This document shows positions 57,276 to 64,000 of a stretch of DNA of 64,000 bases, one piece after another; position 1 is the stretch's first letter, and each line of letters starts with the position of its first letter. A program made the position numbers and the translations under genes. This DNA is from a virus. Below the pieces are notes generated by a model, which did no database searches, was not told the DNA's origin, and saw only the letters and a list, made by a program, of their open reading frames with translations. The stretch lies in IMG/VR virus record IMGVR_UViG_3300017987_000009, positions 1 through 64,000 of that record. One strand, written 5' to 3'.

Positions 57276-57976
57276 TGGCGCGCGTCGGCAACAGGGTGCT
57301 CGGCGTCGACATCTCGCCGAACCACGCGGGGTTCGTCCTACTGAGCGACGGCGAGCCGACCCACTACCGGTACGTGGCCGAGCGGCAGGCTGTCGCGAAG
57401 AAGTCGAAGGCGCTCGGCGCCTATGTCGACTTCTCGAAGGTCAAGGACCTCCACGAGCGCGGGTGTCGGCGTGTCGCGTTCTGGTGGGACTATCTCCAGC
57501 GGGTGCTCGTCGACTGCGAGCCGGAGTACGTCGGGATCGAGGACTACGCCTACGGCGCGGGGCGGAACGCGCACCAGATCGGCGAGGTCGGCGGGCTGCT
57601 GCGGCTCCTCGCCTGGCGGCGCGGCGTCAGACTACGGCTGCACGACCCGTCCAGCCTCAAGATGTTCGTCGCGCACGACGGCACGGCGGACAAGCGCGAA
57701 GTCGCGCACTTCGCGAAGGAGCGGTGGCACGACTGCCGTACGTTCGAGCGGTTCTCGTACGACACGCCGAAAGGCAGGCACACCACGACGGAGGAGGACC
57801 TGTGCGAGGCGTTCGCGCTGGCCGAGCTCGTCTGGCTGGAGGTGCGCCTGCGCGACGGTCGCGCCAGGCTGGGCGACCTCCACCCGAAGGAGGTGCAGGT
57901 GTTCAACCGCGTGACCCACCGGTGGCAGTCCAACCTGCTCGACCGCGACTGGCTGCAGAGGAGGGACGCGCTGTGA
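57275..57976 (+). CDS. RuvC-like Holliday junction resolvase
   Basis: ATG 57275 gives 233 residues. GVDISPNHAGFVLL carries the first Asp (Asp12). VGIEDYAYGAGRNAHQIGE has Glu89, and TTTEEDLCEAFALAEL has the last acidic pair near 175-178, all in RuvC order. It cuts four-way junctions so that recombination concatemers can be packaged. The gene is coupled to the uracil-DNA glycosylase gene (GTGA overlap). Confidence 0.75.
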   Translation: MARVGNRVLGVDISPNHAGFVLLSDGEPTHYRYVAERQAVAKKSKALGAYVDFSKVKDLHERGCRRVAFWWDYLQRVLVDCEPEYVGIEDYAYGAGRNAHQIGEVGGLLRLLAWRRGVRLRLHDPSSLKMFVAHDGTADKREVAHFAKERWHDCRTFERFSYDTPKGRHTTTEEDLCEAFALAELVWLEVRLRDGRARLGDLHPKEVQVFNRVTHRWQSNLLDRDWLQRRDAL

Positions 57977-58581
57977 GCGACGCGGCTTCCAAGCTGGACA
58001 GAGTCGTCCGCCGCTGGCGGAACTGCGAGGCGTGCCGGCTGTGCAAGGAGCGGACACGCGTCGTGTTCTGGCGCGGCAACCACATCGGCAAGCTGGCCGT
58101 GGTCGGCGAGGCGCCGGGCGCGGTCGAGGACGAGAGGGGCGAGCCGTTCCTCGGCGACGCCGGCGCGCTGTTCGACGAGCTCTGCGAGAGCGTGCTCGGG
58201 CCGGAGCCGTGGGACATGTTCGTCTGCAACACGGTCGGCTGCCGGCCGCCAGGCAACCGCAAGCCAAGGCCGGACGAGTTTCGGGCCTGCCGCGCCAGAC
58301 TGTACGCGATGCTCGCGGCGGTCCGGCCAAACGCTGCGCTCCTGCTCGGCGCGTCGCCGCTCGAGTTCCTGACGCCGCACCGCAGGATCACAGAGTGGCG
58401 TGGGCGGCAGGTGCGCGTGTCGTTCCCGTGGAAGGGGGGTAAGATTGAGATCCCCGCGGTGCCGACGCTGCACCCGGGGTTCCTGCTGAGGACGCGCGAC
58501 GCGCGGCTGAACAGGGCGGTGGCTGCGGACATCAGAGAGGCTTGGTCGCTGGCCGCGGACAGCTACTTGAAAGGAGACTGA
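57973..58581 (+). CDS. Uracil-DNA glycosylase, family 4/5-like
   Basis: GTG 57973 gives 202 residues. CEACRLCKERT, then LAVVGEAPGAVEDERGEPFL, GDAGALFDELC, NTVGCRPPGNRKPRPDE and TLHPGFLL match the Fe-S uracil-DNA glycosylase superfamily. The four cysteines (CxxC near the start, then C..C around CNTVGC and the following region) may hold the cluster. It removes uracil from DNA, or, in phages with modified bases, may act on another substrate. Neighbouring RuvC supports a repair role. Confidence 0.8.
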   Translation: MSDAASKLDRVVRRWRNCEACRLCKERTRVVFWRGNHIGKLAVVGEAPGAVEDERGEPFLGDAGALFDELCESVLGPEPWDMFVCNTVGCRPPGNRKPRPDEFRACRARLYAMLAAVRPNAALLLGASPLEFLTPHRRITEWRGRQVRVSFPWKGGKIEIPAVPTLHPGFLLRTRDARLNRAVAADIREAWSLAADSYLKGD

Positions 58582-58582
58582 C

Positions 58583-58840
58583 ATGGGAGACTACATCGAG
58601 AACTTGGTCGAGCAGTTGCTCGGCAGCACGTGCAGGCTGGAGACGACGGACGGGTCTACCCGGATCGAGACCGTCTACTCGGTCGGCTGGAAGGAGATCG
58701 AGTTCAACGGCGAGACGGTCAGGTTCCCCGTCACGCTGTTCTTCGACCAGGGCGAGGTCGACGGCGTCGAGCTCCACCTGCTCAAGAGCGCGGAGGTCCT
58801 GGACCGAGACGCCGCGGACGACGGGGCGGAGGTGGCGTGA
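58583..58840 (+). CDS. Hypothetical 85-residue protein
   Basis: ATG 58583 follows the glycosylase by 1 nt, with AAGGAG upstream. β-rich with TCRLETTDGSTRIETVYSVG and FPVTLFFDQGEVDGVELHLL. A compact phage protein of unknown function; overlaps the next gene by 4 nt. Confidence 0.5.
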   Translation: MGDYIENLVEQLLGSTCRLETTDGSTRIETVYSVGWKEIEFNGETVRFPVTLFFDQGEVDGVELHLLKSAEVLDRDAADDGAEVA

Positions 58841-59517
58841 CAGAGAGGTCGTACCTGGCGTGGGTCGGCGTCGAGTACGCGCCGACGATCGCGGACTTCG
58901 TGCGCGAGGCCGGGGAGGTCGGAGCGGCCAAGCGGCTGCCGAACCTCGGCGTCGCGCGCGGGCTCGCCAAGGACGGCGCGGTTATGTACCTCGCGCATTC
59001 GCAGGGCGTCGGGCGCGTGTGCCTGGCCTGCGCCGAGCAGGTCCCGTGCCCGTTCTGCAAGGGCGACGGAGGCGAGGACTGTCGCCGGTGCCGCGGGCTC
59101 GGCGCGGTCGAGGTCGGCACCGGCGGGTACGCGGTCGTCGACGGCGAGCGGTGGTTCTACGTACGGTACATCAAGCTGAAGCGGCACACGTCGCACCCGT
59201 TCTGGGACGACGAGCACGAGATCGGAGAGGTGTCGTACTGCCGCGAGTGCGGCGGGCGCGGGTCGATCCCGCAGGGCCTGGTGTTCGCGAGGTTCAGGCC
59301 GGAGGTCCTGGCCGTCGGAATCCCGGGCGACGAGCCCGGCGTCCGGTACGTCGCGCTGGCGGAGTCGGCGTCGATGCCGCGTCTGGGCGGCGAGCTGAGG
59401 GCCGGGTACTACGCCGACGTGACGGAGCTCGAGCTTCTCGAGGAGCCGGTCCCGTACCTCGGCAAGCACTTCCGCGGCGTGAAGCGGTGGTCGCCGGACT
59501 TGGAGGGCGAGAGCTGA
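58837..59517 (+). CDS. Protein with DnaJ-type zinc-finger motifs
   Basis: GTG 58837 gives 226 residues. Middle: CLACAEQVPCPFCKGDGGED, CRRCRGLGAVEV and later CRECGGRGSI, repeats of the CxxCxGxG kind seen in DnaJ zinc fingers. No J-domain or other chaperone part is present. A metal-stabilised nucleic-acid or protein-binding role is likely. The end of the gene carries the -35 region of the next promoter. Confidence 0.55.
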   Translation: MTERSYLAWVGVEYAPTIADFVREAGEVGAAKRLPNLGVARGLAKDGAVMYLAHSQGVGRVCLACAEQVPCPFCKGDGGEDCRRCRGLGAVEVGTGGYAVVDGERWFYVRYIKLKRHTSHPFWDDEHEIGEVSYCRECGGRGSIPQGLVFARFRPEVLAVGIPGDEPGVRYVALAESASMPRLGGELRAGYYADVTELELLEEPVPYLGKHFRGVKRWSPDLEGES

Positions 59518-59528
59518 TGCTGTATATT
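59500..59528 (+). promoter_or_regulatory. Sigma70-like promoter before the AdoMet decarboxylase leader
   Basis: TTGGAG (59500-59505), 17-bp spacer, TATATT (59523-59528). The -35 and the spacer length equal those of P2 at 37171. Transcription would begin near 59535, at the start of the structured leader. Confidence 0.6.
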
Positions 59529-59532
59529 GCAG

Positions 59533-59652
59533 GACGGGCGCCGAGCCTTCTCGCCTTCTTGTCCAAGGGGCGTCGCCACGTCCCTCTAGCCGGGCAACCC
59601 CACCGCCCGTCGAAAAGAGAGGCGCGGCGCCCCCTTACTTCGGGAGACGGCG
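59533..59652 (+). ncRNA. Candidate switching leader RNA of the AdoMet decarboxylase gene
   Basis: The non-coding leader has overlapping pairings. GACGGGCG (59533-59540) pairs fully with CGCCCGTC (59604-59611), while GGGCGCC (59536-59542), sharing the same bases, pairs fully with GGCGCCC (59626-59632). A separate hairpin, GGGGCGT-CGCC-ACGTCCC (59567-59584), lies between them. The weak Shine-Dalgarno GGGAGA is at 59642-59647. Two mutually exclusive long-range helices are what a riboswitch or attenuator needs. The ligand is unknown; AdoMet or a polyamine would fit the gene. I recognise no known riboswitch class. Confidence 0.5.
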
Positions 59653-60060
59653 ATGCGCGAGCACGGCAAGCACATCAAGATCCAGGTGTACGGCGTCGAG
59701 TTCGGGAAGCTGAAGGACGTCGCGCTGATGGAGCGGCTGCTCGTCGACCTGGTCCGCGCGACCGGGATGCGCGAGCTCGACGAGCCGTGGGTGTACGACA
59801 TCAGGGAACAGCTGGAAACGCGGGGCGAGGAGCCGGACCCGGACGAGCCGGAGGGTGTGACCGGAATCGTCGTCCTGTCGACGTCGCACGTCGCGGTTCA
59901 CACGTGGCCGCACCGCGGGTACGCCGTGTTCGACGTATACTCCTGCAGGGACTTCGACTCGGCACCGGCGACGCAGGAGATCGCGCGGACGCTTGTGCCG
60001 AGGCACGACAAGGTCGACGACCTGAGCTACTCGCTCGAGATGCCGGAGGCGCCGACCTGA
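59653..60060 (+). CDS. S-adenosylmethionine decarboxylase-like pyruvoyl enzyme
   Basis: This 135-residue protein matches the prokaryotic class-1B AdoMetDC: VTGIVVLSTSHVAVHTWP and DVYSCRDFD. The catalytic set keeps normal spacing: Ser78 (future pyruvoyl), His83 (5 on), Cys98 (20 on). Differences are Thr77 in place of the usual Glu before the cleaved bond, and His87 in place of the Glu of HTWPE. The enzyme makes decarboxylated AdoMet for spermidine synthesis; related phage and bacterial proteins have changed to arginine or ornithine decarboxylation. No spermidine synthase is seen in the window. An alternative role is lowering AdoMet to blunt restriction-modification. Confidence 0.8.
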   Translation: MREHGKHIKIQVYGVEFGKLKDVALMERLLVDLVRATGMRELDEPWVYDIREQLETRGEEPDPDEPEGVTGIVVLSTSHVAVHTWPHRGYAVFDVYSCRDFDSAPATQEIARTLVPRHDKVDDLSYSLEMPEAPT

Positions 60061-60073
60061 AAGGGGCCTGGCT

Positions 60074-60733
60074 GTGAGGTGCTTAGCTTTGTTGATACTG
60101 GCCGCGCTCGTCGCGTCGACCGCGGCCGCGCGGCCGACGCCGCTGCCGCTCGACCAGTGGACGCCGAGGGCGCACGTGTGGCTCGCGCGGGGGATGGTTG
60201 CCGAGGCCGGCTGGCTGGCGGAGCGGGACCACGTGGCTATCGCGTACGTGCTGGCGCGGCGGTGGAACGCTCGCGTGAGGAGGTACCCGCGCATAAGGTT
60301 CGTCGACATCATCCGGGCGTACTGCGCGGGGCTGGAGCCGGGGCTGCACTCGCCGACGCGACGTCAGCGGTGGCTGCGCTCGCTGTCGTTCGACTTCGCG
60401 CAGCCTGAGGCGTGGCCGAAGAAGGCGTCTTGGAGGCGCCACAAGCCGCTCTGGAGGGCCGCGCTTCAGCGGTCGCACGACTGGTCGCGCGGCAAGTTCC
60501 GCGACCCGTGCCGCGGCTTGGCGTGGCACTGGGGCGGGTACATCGACCCCGCCCGCGGCAAGATGGTTCCCGTGGCGTGCGGCGACACGCGCAACACGTT
60601 CTACGGGCTGGACAACGGACAAGGAGGTGGAGACCATGAAGACGGGAAAGAAGACGGGGAAGACGACGGCGGCGGGCGAGACGAGCGTGACCAGGTCGCT
60701 GAAGCGCAGTGGGCGGAACGCCGGAGCGGATAG
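60074..60733 (+). CDS. Secreted protein, possible cell-wall hydrolase-like
   Basis: This 219-residue protein starts at GTG 60074 and has a signal peptide (MRCLALLILAALVASTAAA, cleavage near Ala19). The mature part has AEAGWLAERDHVAIAYVLAR and, after a helical stretch, GLAWHWGGYIDPARG and TRNTFYGLDNG. The AEAGW.....A.AYVL pattern resembles phage muramidase-like exolysins whose Glu could be catalytic, but this is weak. The last ~37 residues overlap the next gene by 98 nt and are Gly/Asp-rich, so the natural C-terminus may be shorter. Not linked to the main lysis block. Confidence 0.5.
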   Translation: MRCLALLILAALVASTAAARPTPLPLDQWTPRAHVWLARGMVAEAGWLAERDHVAIAYVLARRWNARVRRYPRIRFVDIIRAYCAGLEPGLHSPTRRQRWLRSLSFDFAQPEAWPKKASWRRHKPLWRAALQRSHDWSRGKFRDPCRGLAWHWGGYIDPARGKMVPVACGDTRNTFYGLDNGQGGGDHEDGKEDGEDDGGGRDERDQVAEAQWAERRSG

Positions 60734-60968
60734 CGGCTCGCAGTCGACGACGCCCGAGGAGATCGAAGGGGCGGTCGCGGAGGCGAGCTGCAGCGTAGGC
60801 CGGACCGTGCAGCCCGCGCAGTTCGAGGCGCTGAAGGTCGAGGTCGGCGTGAGGCTGCCGTGCTCGGTCGAGGACGCGACCAGCGGCGAGGCGCACCGCA
60901 GGGCGTTCGAGCTGTGCCGGCGCGAGCTGCGAGACCAGCTCGAGCGCGGCACCGAGGGACTGGAGTGA
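60636..60968 (+). CDS. Hypothetical protein with basic disordered start
   Basis: ATG 60636 has AAGGAGGTGG upstream, one of the best ribosome binding sites in the window. The 110-residue product has a basic start (KTGKKTGKTTAAGETSVTRS), a Ser/Gly stretch, then helices (EEIEGAVAEASCSVGRTVQP). Start is inside the previous gene. Unknown function; a nucleic-acid-binding role would suit its N-terminus. Confidence 0.55.
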   Translation: MKTGKKTGKTTAAGETSVTRSLKRSGRNAGADSGSQSTTPEEIEGAVAEASCSVGRTVQPAQFEALKVEVGVRLPCSVEDATSGEAHRRAFELCRRELRDQLERGTEGLE

Positions 60969-61312
60969 TGGCCCGCCGCAAGCGGATATCCAAGAGCGTC
61001 GCGAAGCTGTCGACGCTCGCGGAGCTCGAGGAGTCGAAGCTGAGAGCGTGCCTCGGGCGGGTGGTCGCTGGCGCGACCGAGGCGTTGGCCGGCGAGGGCC
61101 GGGTCTCGCTCGCGAACATGAACGCGATGCACGAGGCGACGCGCTCGGCGACTCATTGCGCGGGGCGCTTGCACGGGTTCCGCGTCGCGATCGCCGCGCT
61201 GTCCGAGCTCGACGAGCCGGTCGTCGCCGGCGTCACGATCTCGGCCAAGGACGCCGCGTCCGGCGTGTCCGGGCGGGCCGGCGACGACGACGACCTGGGC
61301 GAGGTGCGCTGA
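60968..61312 (+). CDS. Hypothetical 114-residue protein
   Basis: ATG 60968 in a TGATG overlap. Basic helical N-terminus (ARRKRISKSVAKLSTLAELE) and a compact α/β middle (SLANMNAMHEATRSATHCAG), with a Gly/Asp tail. No motif recognised. Part of a tight run of coupled short genes. Confidence 0.45.
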   Translation: MARRKRISKSVAKLSTLAELEESKLRACLGRVVAGATEALAGEGRVSLANMNAMHEATRSATHCAGRLHGFRVAIAALSELDEPVVAGVTISAKDAASGVSGRAGDDDDLGEVR

Positions 61313-61506
61313 TGGCCTTCGAGATCGAGGGCGCGCGGTGCATCCACGAGAAGGGCGACGCGATCCTAGTCGAGGCGCCAGACTTTGACGAGCCCGAGTG
61401 GATCCCGCAGTCGCAGATCGACGACGACAGCGAGGTCTACAAGCGCGGGACGGAGGGCACGCTTATCGTGACCGACTGGCTCGCGGAGAAGCGGGGCTGG
61501 CTGTGA
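61312..61506 (+). CDS. Hypothetical 64-residue protein
   Basis: ATG 61312, one-base overlap at the start. Small acidic β protein (RCIHEKGDAILVEAPDFDEP, then LIVTDWLAEKRGWL). This pattern (W.P.S.I...SEV...G..G.L.V..W.A...G) is common in small phage proteins of unknown function. Confidence 0.5.
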   Translation: MAFEIEGARCIHEKGDAILVEAPDFDEPEWIPQSQIDDDSEVYKRGTEGTLIVTDWLAEKRGWL

Positions 61507-61733
61507 GCGTCGACGCCGAGATGAACACGCGCTGGCTGAAGGCCGTGAGCTGCATGTCGCTCGCGGTCGCGGTCGGCTACCTCCTTGACTACGCGCTGCA
61601 CGGCGAGGTGACAAGCGACGGCGTCGTGGTGTTCCTGCTGATGTTGCTGGTCGCGTTCGAGTTCGACAAGCTGCTGCGCGAGCGCGACCGCCGGAGGCGC
61701 GAGGAGATGGAGAGGCGCGGGGTGTCGGAGTGA
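61503..61733 (+). CDS. Two-helix membrane protein
   Basis: GTG 61503 gives 76 residues. Two hydrophobic segments (AVSCMSLAVAVGYLLDYAL and GVVVFLLMLLVAFEFD) precede a charged cytoplasmic-type tail (KLLRERDRRRREEMERRG). It is probably inner-membrane bound and may influence superinfection or host envelope; function unknown. Confidence 0.5.
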   Translation: MSVDAEMNTRWLKAVSCMSLAVAVGYLLDYALHGEVTSDGVVVFLLMLLVAFEFDKLLRERDRRRREEMERRGVSE

Positions 61734-61996
61734 GCCGCGAGCGAATGGAGTCTAGCGTCAGGCGCGCGATCGGCAGCAAGCCGGAGCTGCACGGCTGTTG
61801 CGTCGCCGCGAGGCGGTACCTGCGGACCTCGTGCGACTCGCTCCAGTGGACGTGGCACTTCGTCGATCCGTTCGTCCGCGTGCGGTCGGGCGCGCAGGAC
61901 CCGATCGTCGTCTACTGCCCGTGGTGCGGCGAGAAGCTGCCGGAGCGCGGGCGCCTGCGGGTGACGGAGGTGGGAGATGAACGCCAAGACGGCTAA
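61730..61996 (+). CDS. Zinc-binding-type small protein
   Basis: GTG 61730 (GTGA overlap) gives 88 residues. ELHGCCVAARRYLRTSC near the start and IVVYCPWCGEKLPER near the end look like a split zinc site; the CPWCG end is widespread in small phage proteins. Overlaps the next gene by 20 nt. Unknown function. Confidence 0.55.
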   Translation: MSRERMESSVRRAIGSKPELHGCCVAARRYLRTSCDSLQWTWHFVDPFVRVRSGAQDPIVVYCPWCGEKLPERGRLRVTEVGDERQDG

Positions 61997-62318
61997 GCTG
62001 CTGAGGGAGTACGCGGCCGCCGCGCTGCCGCAGCCGGTACGGCGGAAGTACCCGGCGATGGTCGGCCAGCTGCAGCGCGCGCTGAAGGTATGGTGGAACG
62101 CTTACCTGAGCGCGAAGGAGCGCGAGGAGTTCCGCAGGCTCGCGGAGAGGCTGGGGCCGCTGCCGGACCGGCTCAAGCGGTTCGCCCGCGACCGCGGGAT
62201 CATCGTCGAGTGGCCGCGGCTGATGGAGAGGGGCGAGCCAAAGAAACCGCGCCGCCGCGACTGGGGCAAGCCGAAGTCGTGGCGGCACAGGCAGTACGGG
62301 CCGAGGAGGGCGCGATGA
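61977..62318 (+). CDS. Basic helical protein
   Basis: ATG 61977 with GGAGGTGGGA upstream gives 113 residues. Helical and basic (LLREYAAAALPQPVRRKYPA, RRDWGKPKSWRHRQYG), probably nucleic-acid associated. No recognised family. It overlaps the next gene by 4 nt. Confidence 0.5.
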   Translation: MNAKTAKLLREYAAAALPQPVRRKYPAMVGQLQRALKVWWNAYLSAKEREEFRRLAERLGPLPDRLKRFARDRGIIVEWPRLMERGEPKKPRRRDWGKPKSWRHRQYGPRRAR

Positions 62319-62548
62319 AGGAGCGAGGCGACGTCGAGGTGTTGGAGTCGGACCTCACCGATGGTCGTTGGACTCTGAAGATTCGAGTCCACGACGACCG
62401 GTTGTGGAAGATAATCAAGGGAGAGTACCGACCGTGGTGGCTACGAGTGGTCAACTTTTTCCGGTGGCTGTTTCGCTTGCCGCCTATCCACGGACGTCGC
62501 GTGGGGGCGTTCTCGATCGGCGGCAAGGTGGAAGGAAGGGCGCGATGA
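62315..62548 (+). CDS. Stand-alone protein resembling the XkdF protease C-terminus
   Basis: ATG 62315 gives 77 residues. GRWTLKIRVHDDRLWKIIKG and later GAFSIGGKVEGRAR parallel the prohead protease end encoded at ~3320-3440 (SWVMTVHVVDDTRWKEVKAG, then GFSVGGVATVAGKR). Between them lies an amphipathic, aromatic insertion of ~25 residues (YRPWWLRVVNFFRWLFRLPP). Catalytic parts of the protease are absent. It might bind head components, membranes or compete with the protease; it could also be a decayed duplicate. GC is lower than in neighbours. Confidence 0.5.
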   Translation: MKERGDVEVLESDLTDGRWTLKIRVHDDRLWKIIKGEYRPWWLRVVNFFRWLFRLPPIHGRRVGAFSIGGKVEGRAR

Positions 62549-62829
62549 AGGAAGGCGGGAAGCTGACGGAGGAGCAGGCGGACCGGTTCATCGAGCTGGC
62601 TTGCGACGAGTCGAAGGTGCTGCGGGACATCAAGGCCGTGTGGACGTGCCCGCACTGGCAGATTCCGATACGCGCGACGATCGGGCGCCTCGCCTTCGAG
62701 CTGAAGTTCCACGCGAGGCGCTGGGAGTACCTGGACGCGGGCGAGGAGCCGAGGCACGCGGAGCTGGTGCGGTCGCTCGCCGACAAGCTGGAGCGGCTGG
62801 AGCGGTTCCTGTGTGGAGGTCTGCGATGA
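62545..62829 (+). CDS. Hypothetical 94-residue protein
   Basis: ATG 62545 in an ATGA overlap. Helical with TEEQADRFIELACDESKVLR and FELKFHARRWEYLDAGEEPR. Two cysteines (WTCPHW and FLCGGL). Unknown function; one of several coupled small genes. Confidence 0.45.
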   Translation: MKEGGKLTEEQADRFIELACDESKVLRDIKAVWTCPHWQIPIRATIGRLAFELKFHARRWEYLDAGEEPRHAELVRSLADKLERLERFLCGGLR

Positions 62830-63128
62830 GCGAAGAGAAGAGCGAAGAGAAGGTCGACGACCTGCTCGACCGCCTCGGCCGGTTCGAGGTGATCAGCGTG
62901 TTCATGGAGGAGAATACCCGCGACGTGCTCCGCGTCATGGCGCGCTGCGTCGTGCTGCGGTGCGAGTACTCGTACCACGAGCGCGTGTTCAAGTACGTCG
63001 CGTACTCGCCGGACTTCGACCCGATCCCGGAGGGCGCGCGGGCGCCGGAGTACGCGTGGCAGTTCGACACCGTGGCGGGGACGCTGCGCGCGATCCGCCT
63101 GTCGGCGGGAGGCTCCGGTGGACCTTGA
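62826..63128 (+). CDS. Hypothetical 100-residue protein
   Basis: ATG 62826 in an ATGA overlap. N-terminal coiled segment (SEEKSEEKVDDLLDRLG), then β-rich part (RCVVLRCEYSYHERVFKYVA) with the typical small phage ending. No family can be named. Overlaps the next gene by 11 nt. Confidence 0.45.
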   Translation: MSEEKSEEKVDDLLDRLGRFEVISVFMEENTRDVLRVMARCVVLRCEYSYHERVFKYVAYSPDFDPIPEGARAPEYAWQFDTVAGTLRAIRLSAGGSGGP

Positions 63129-63408
63129 GCGCGTGAGGCGGTACCGCGACGGCCTGCCGCGCCGGCACGTGAAGCTCGCGCGGATACGGGCGCACGACGC
63201 GTTCGACGTGCTGTGGCGGCGCGGGTACATGAGCCGGCCGGCGGCGTACGCCTGGCTGTCGCGCGAGATGGGCGTCGACGAGGCGCACATGAAGACGATG
63301 GGCTGCGAGGAGTGCGAGCGCGTGGTCGAGCTCGTCGAGGAGCTGCTCCGAGACCTGGCTGTGGAGACGATGCCGCCAGAGTCGTTCGAGGGCTTGGAGG
63401 GACAATAG
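63118..63408 (+). CDS. DUF3268-like zinc-finger protein
   Basis: GTG 63118 gives 96 residues. AHDAFDVLWRRGYMSRPAAY, AWLSREMGVDEAHMKTMGCE, ECERVVEL match the DUF3268 family of phage and bacterial proteins (W..G......AY.WL...MG......IG....CE). Here the H..M..GCEEC part is the metal-site candidate. Function of the family is unknown. Confidence 0.65.
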   Translation: MDLERVRRYRDGLPRRHVKLARIRAHDAFDVLWRRGYMSRPAAYAWLSREMGVDEAHMKTMGCEECERVVELVEELLRDLAVETMPPESFEGLEGQ

Positions 63409-63642
63409 ATGGCGAAGCGGATACAGGCGGCTAACAGCTTCACGAAGGACCAGGTGCAGATTCTCGCGTTCGTCGTAGACACGCTGCTGCGCGGCGGCGA
63501 CGCGCGCATGGCGGTCAGGCACAAGGCGTTCGCTGGCCTGGCGGCGAAGGTCCACAAGATGAGGGACACGGTCCGCTCGCTCGAGCGGAAGAGACAAGGA
63601 GGCAAGGATGGGACAGTCAAAAATGGCGAAGGCGACGGCTAG
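63409..63642 (+). CDS. Hypothetical 77-residue protein
   Basis: ATG 63409 follows the previous stop directly. Short helical product (SFTKDQVQILAFVVDTLLRG, LAAKVHKMRDTVRSLERKRQ). No motif recognised. The next gene begins inside its last 35 nt. Confidence 0.45.
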   Translation: MAKRIQAANSFTKDQVQILAFVVDTLLRGGDARMAVRHKAFAGLAAKVHKMRDTVRSLERKRQGGKDGTVKNGEGDG

Positions 63643-64000
63643 GCGTGCGGTCTTGGCGGTTGTCGGCTGGATCAGCGAGAACGGGCCGCTCGCCGGCCGG
63701 TGGGACCGGATGGGCGCGAGCGACCGAGCAGCGGTGGTCGACGACCTGGTCGACGTCGTCGCGCCGCTGTGCGAGTCGCTAGTCGACAGGGCTGGCGAGC
63801 TGGCCGACGACGAGGTCGCCACGCTGCTGTCGGCACTGGCCGGCGCGCGCGGCCACCGGAACCTGGCCGAGACGCTGGCGGAGCTGCATCGCGGCATGCT
63901 CGGTGAGGCGACGCGCGGCGGGTTCGAGATCGTCGGAGCGCGCGAACTCGCGGAGCTGAAGGCCGTGTGGGCGGATAGGGTTGAAGTGGGCGAGGCGCCG
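63608..64000 (+). CDS. Hypothetical helical protein, 3' partial
   Basis: ATG 63608 has AAGGAGG upstream and the frame stays open to the right edge (131 codons). The product is helical (RRAVLAVVGWISENGPLAGR, DDLVDVVAPLCESLVDRAGE, ELHRGMLGEATRGGFEIVGA). No recognised domain. The C-terminus is outside the window. Confidence 0.5.
   Translation, partial: MGQSKMAKATARRAVLAVVGWISENGPLAGRWDRMGASDRAAVVDDLVDVVAPLCESLVDRAGELADDEVATLLSALAGARGHRNLAETLAELHRGMLGEATRGGFEIVGARELAELKAVWADRVEVGEAP

Noticed and set aside
59533-59652. Assignment of the leader to a known SAM riboswitch class
   Set aside because: I could not match conserved cores of SAM-I, SAM-II or SAM-IV by eye; only the alternative pairings are supported.

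Overview
The window is about two thirds of the genome of a large, GC-rich, contractile-tailed (myovirus-type) bacteriophage, or the same stretch of a metagenomic relative. Every convincing gene lies on the + strand. Genes are packed with 1-14 nt overlaps (TGATG, GTGA), GTG starts are very common, and I see no tRNA, integrase, repressor or host gene. The host cannot be read from the sequence. High GC and sigma70-like promoter hexamers fit a GC-rich bacterium.

Region 1 (1-5.7 kb) is head maturation. It holds a giant 5'-truncated polyprotein (end of a C5 DNA methyltransferase, ATP-dependent DNA ligase, LigD-type phosphoesterase, XkdF-type prohead protease), then a scaffold-like protein and the major capsid protein. 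Region 2 (5.7-12.4 kb) has small capsid-proximal proteins and a run of fibre-like proteins with lower GC, a candidate head-fibre or decoration module. Region 3 (12.4-32.6 kb) is neck and tail: connector and adaptor proteins, sheath, tube, a tail-assembly chaperone with a -1 frameshift site, tape measure, LysM protein, hub, spike, a proline-rich repeat protein, gp25, gpJ, gpI and a receptor-binding-type fibre. Region 4 (32.6-34.6 kb) is lysis: an amidase and membrane proteins.

Region 5 (34.6-59.5 kb) is replication, recombination and repair: a UvsW-like helicase split by an intein, initiator-like proteins with a candidate origin, DnaC-like loader, DnaB helicase, DnaG primase, a GIY-YIG homing endonuclease, DnaE polymerase, HU-like protein, ssDNA-binding protein, RecA, a fused Mre11-Rad50 (SbcD-SbcC), RuvC resolvase and family-4 uracil-DNA glycosylase. 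Region 6 (59.5-64 kb) is accessory. It has an S-adenosylmethionine decarboxylase behind its own promoter and a structured leader, a secreted protein, and many short unknown genes running off the right edge.

Most notable: (i) a homing endonuclease with its own ribosome binding site encoded out of frame inside the intein; (ii) the DNA-ligase/prohead-protease polyprotein; (iii) a shared C-terminal [FL]WxxLPL peptide on three otherwise unlike morphogenesis proteins; (iv) a candidate switching RNA before the AdoMet decarboxylase; (v) a small stand-alone relative of the XkdF C-terminus about 59 kb from the protease; (vi) a three-fold proline-rich repeat protein beside the spike gene.
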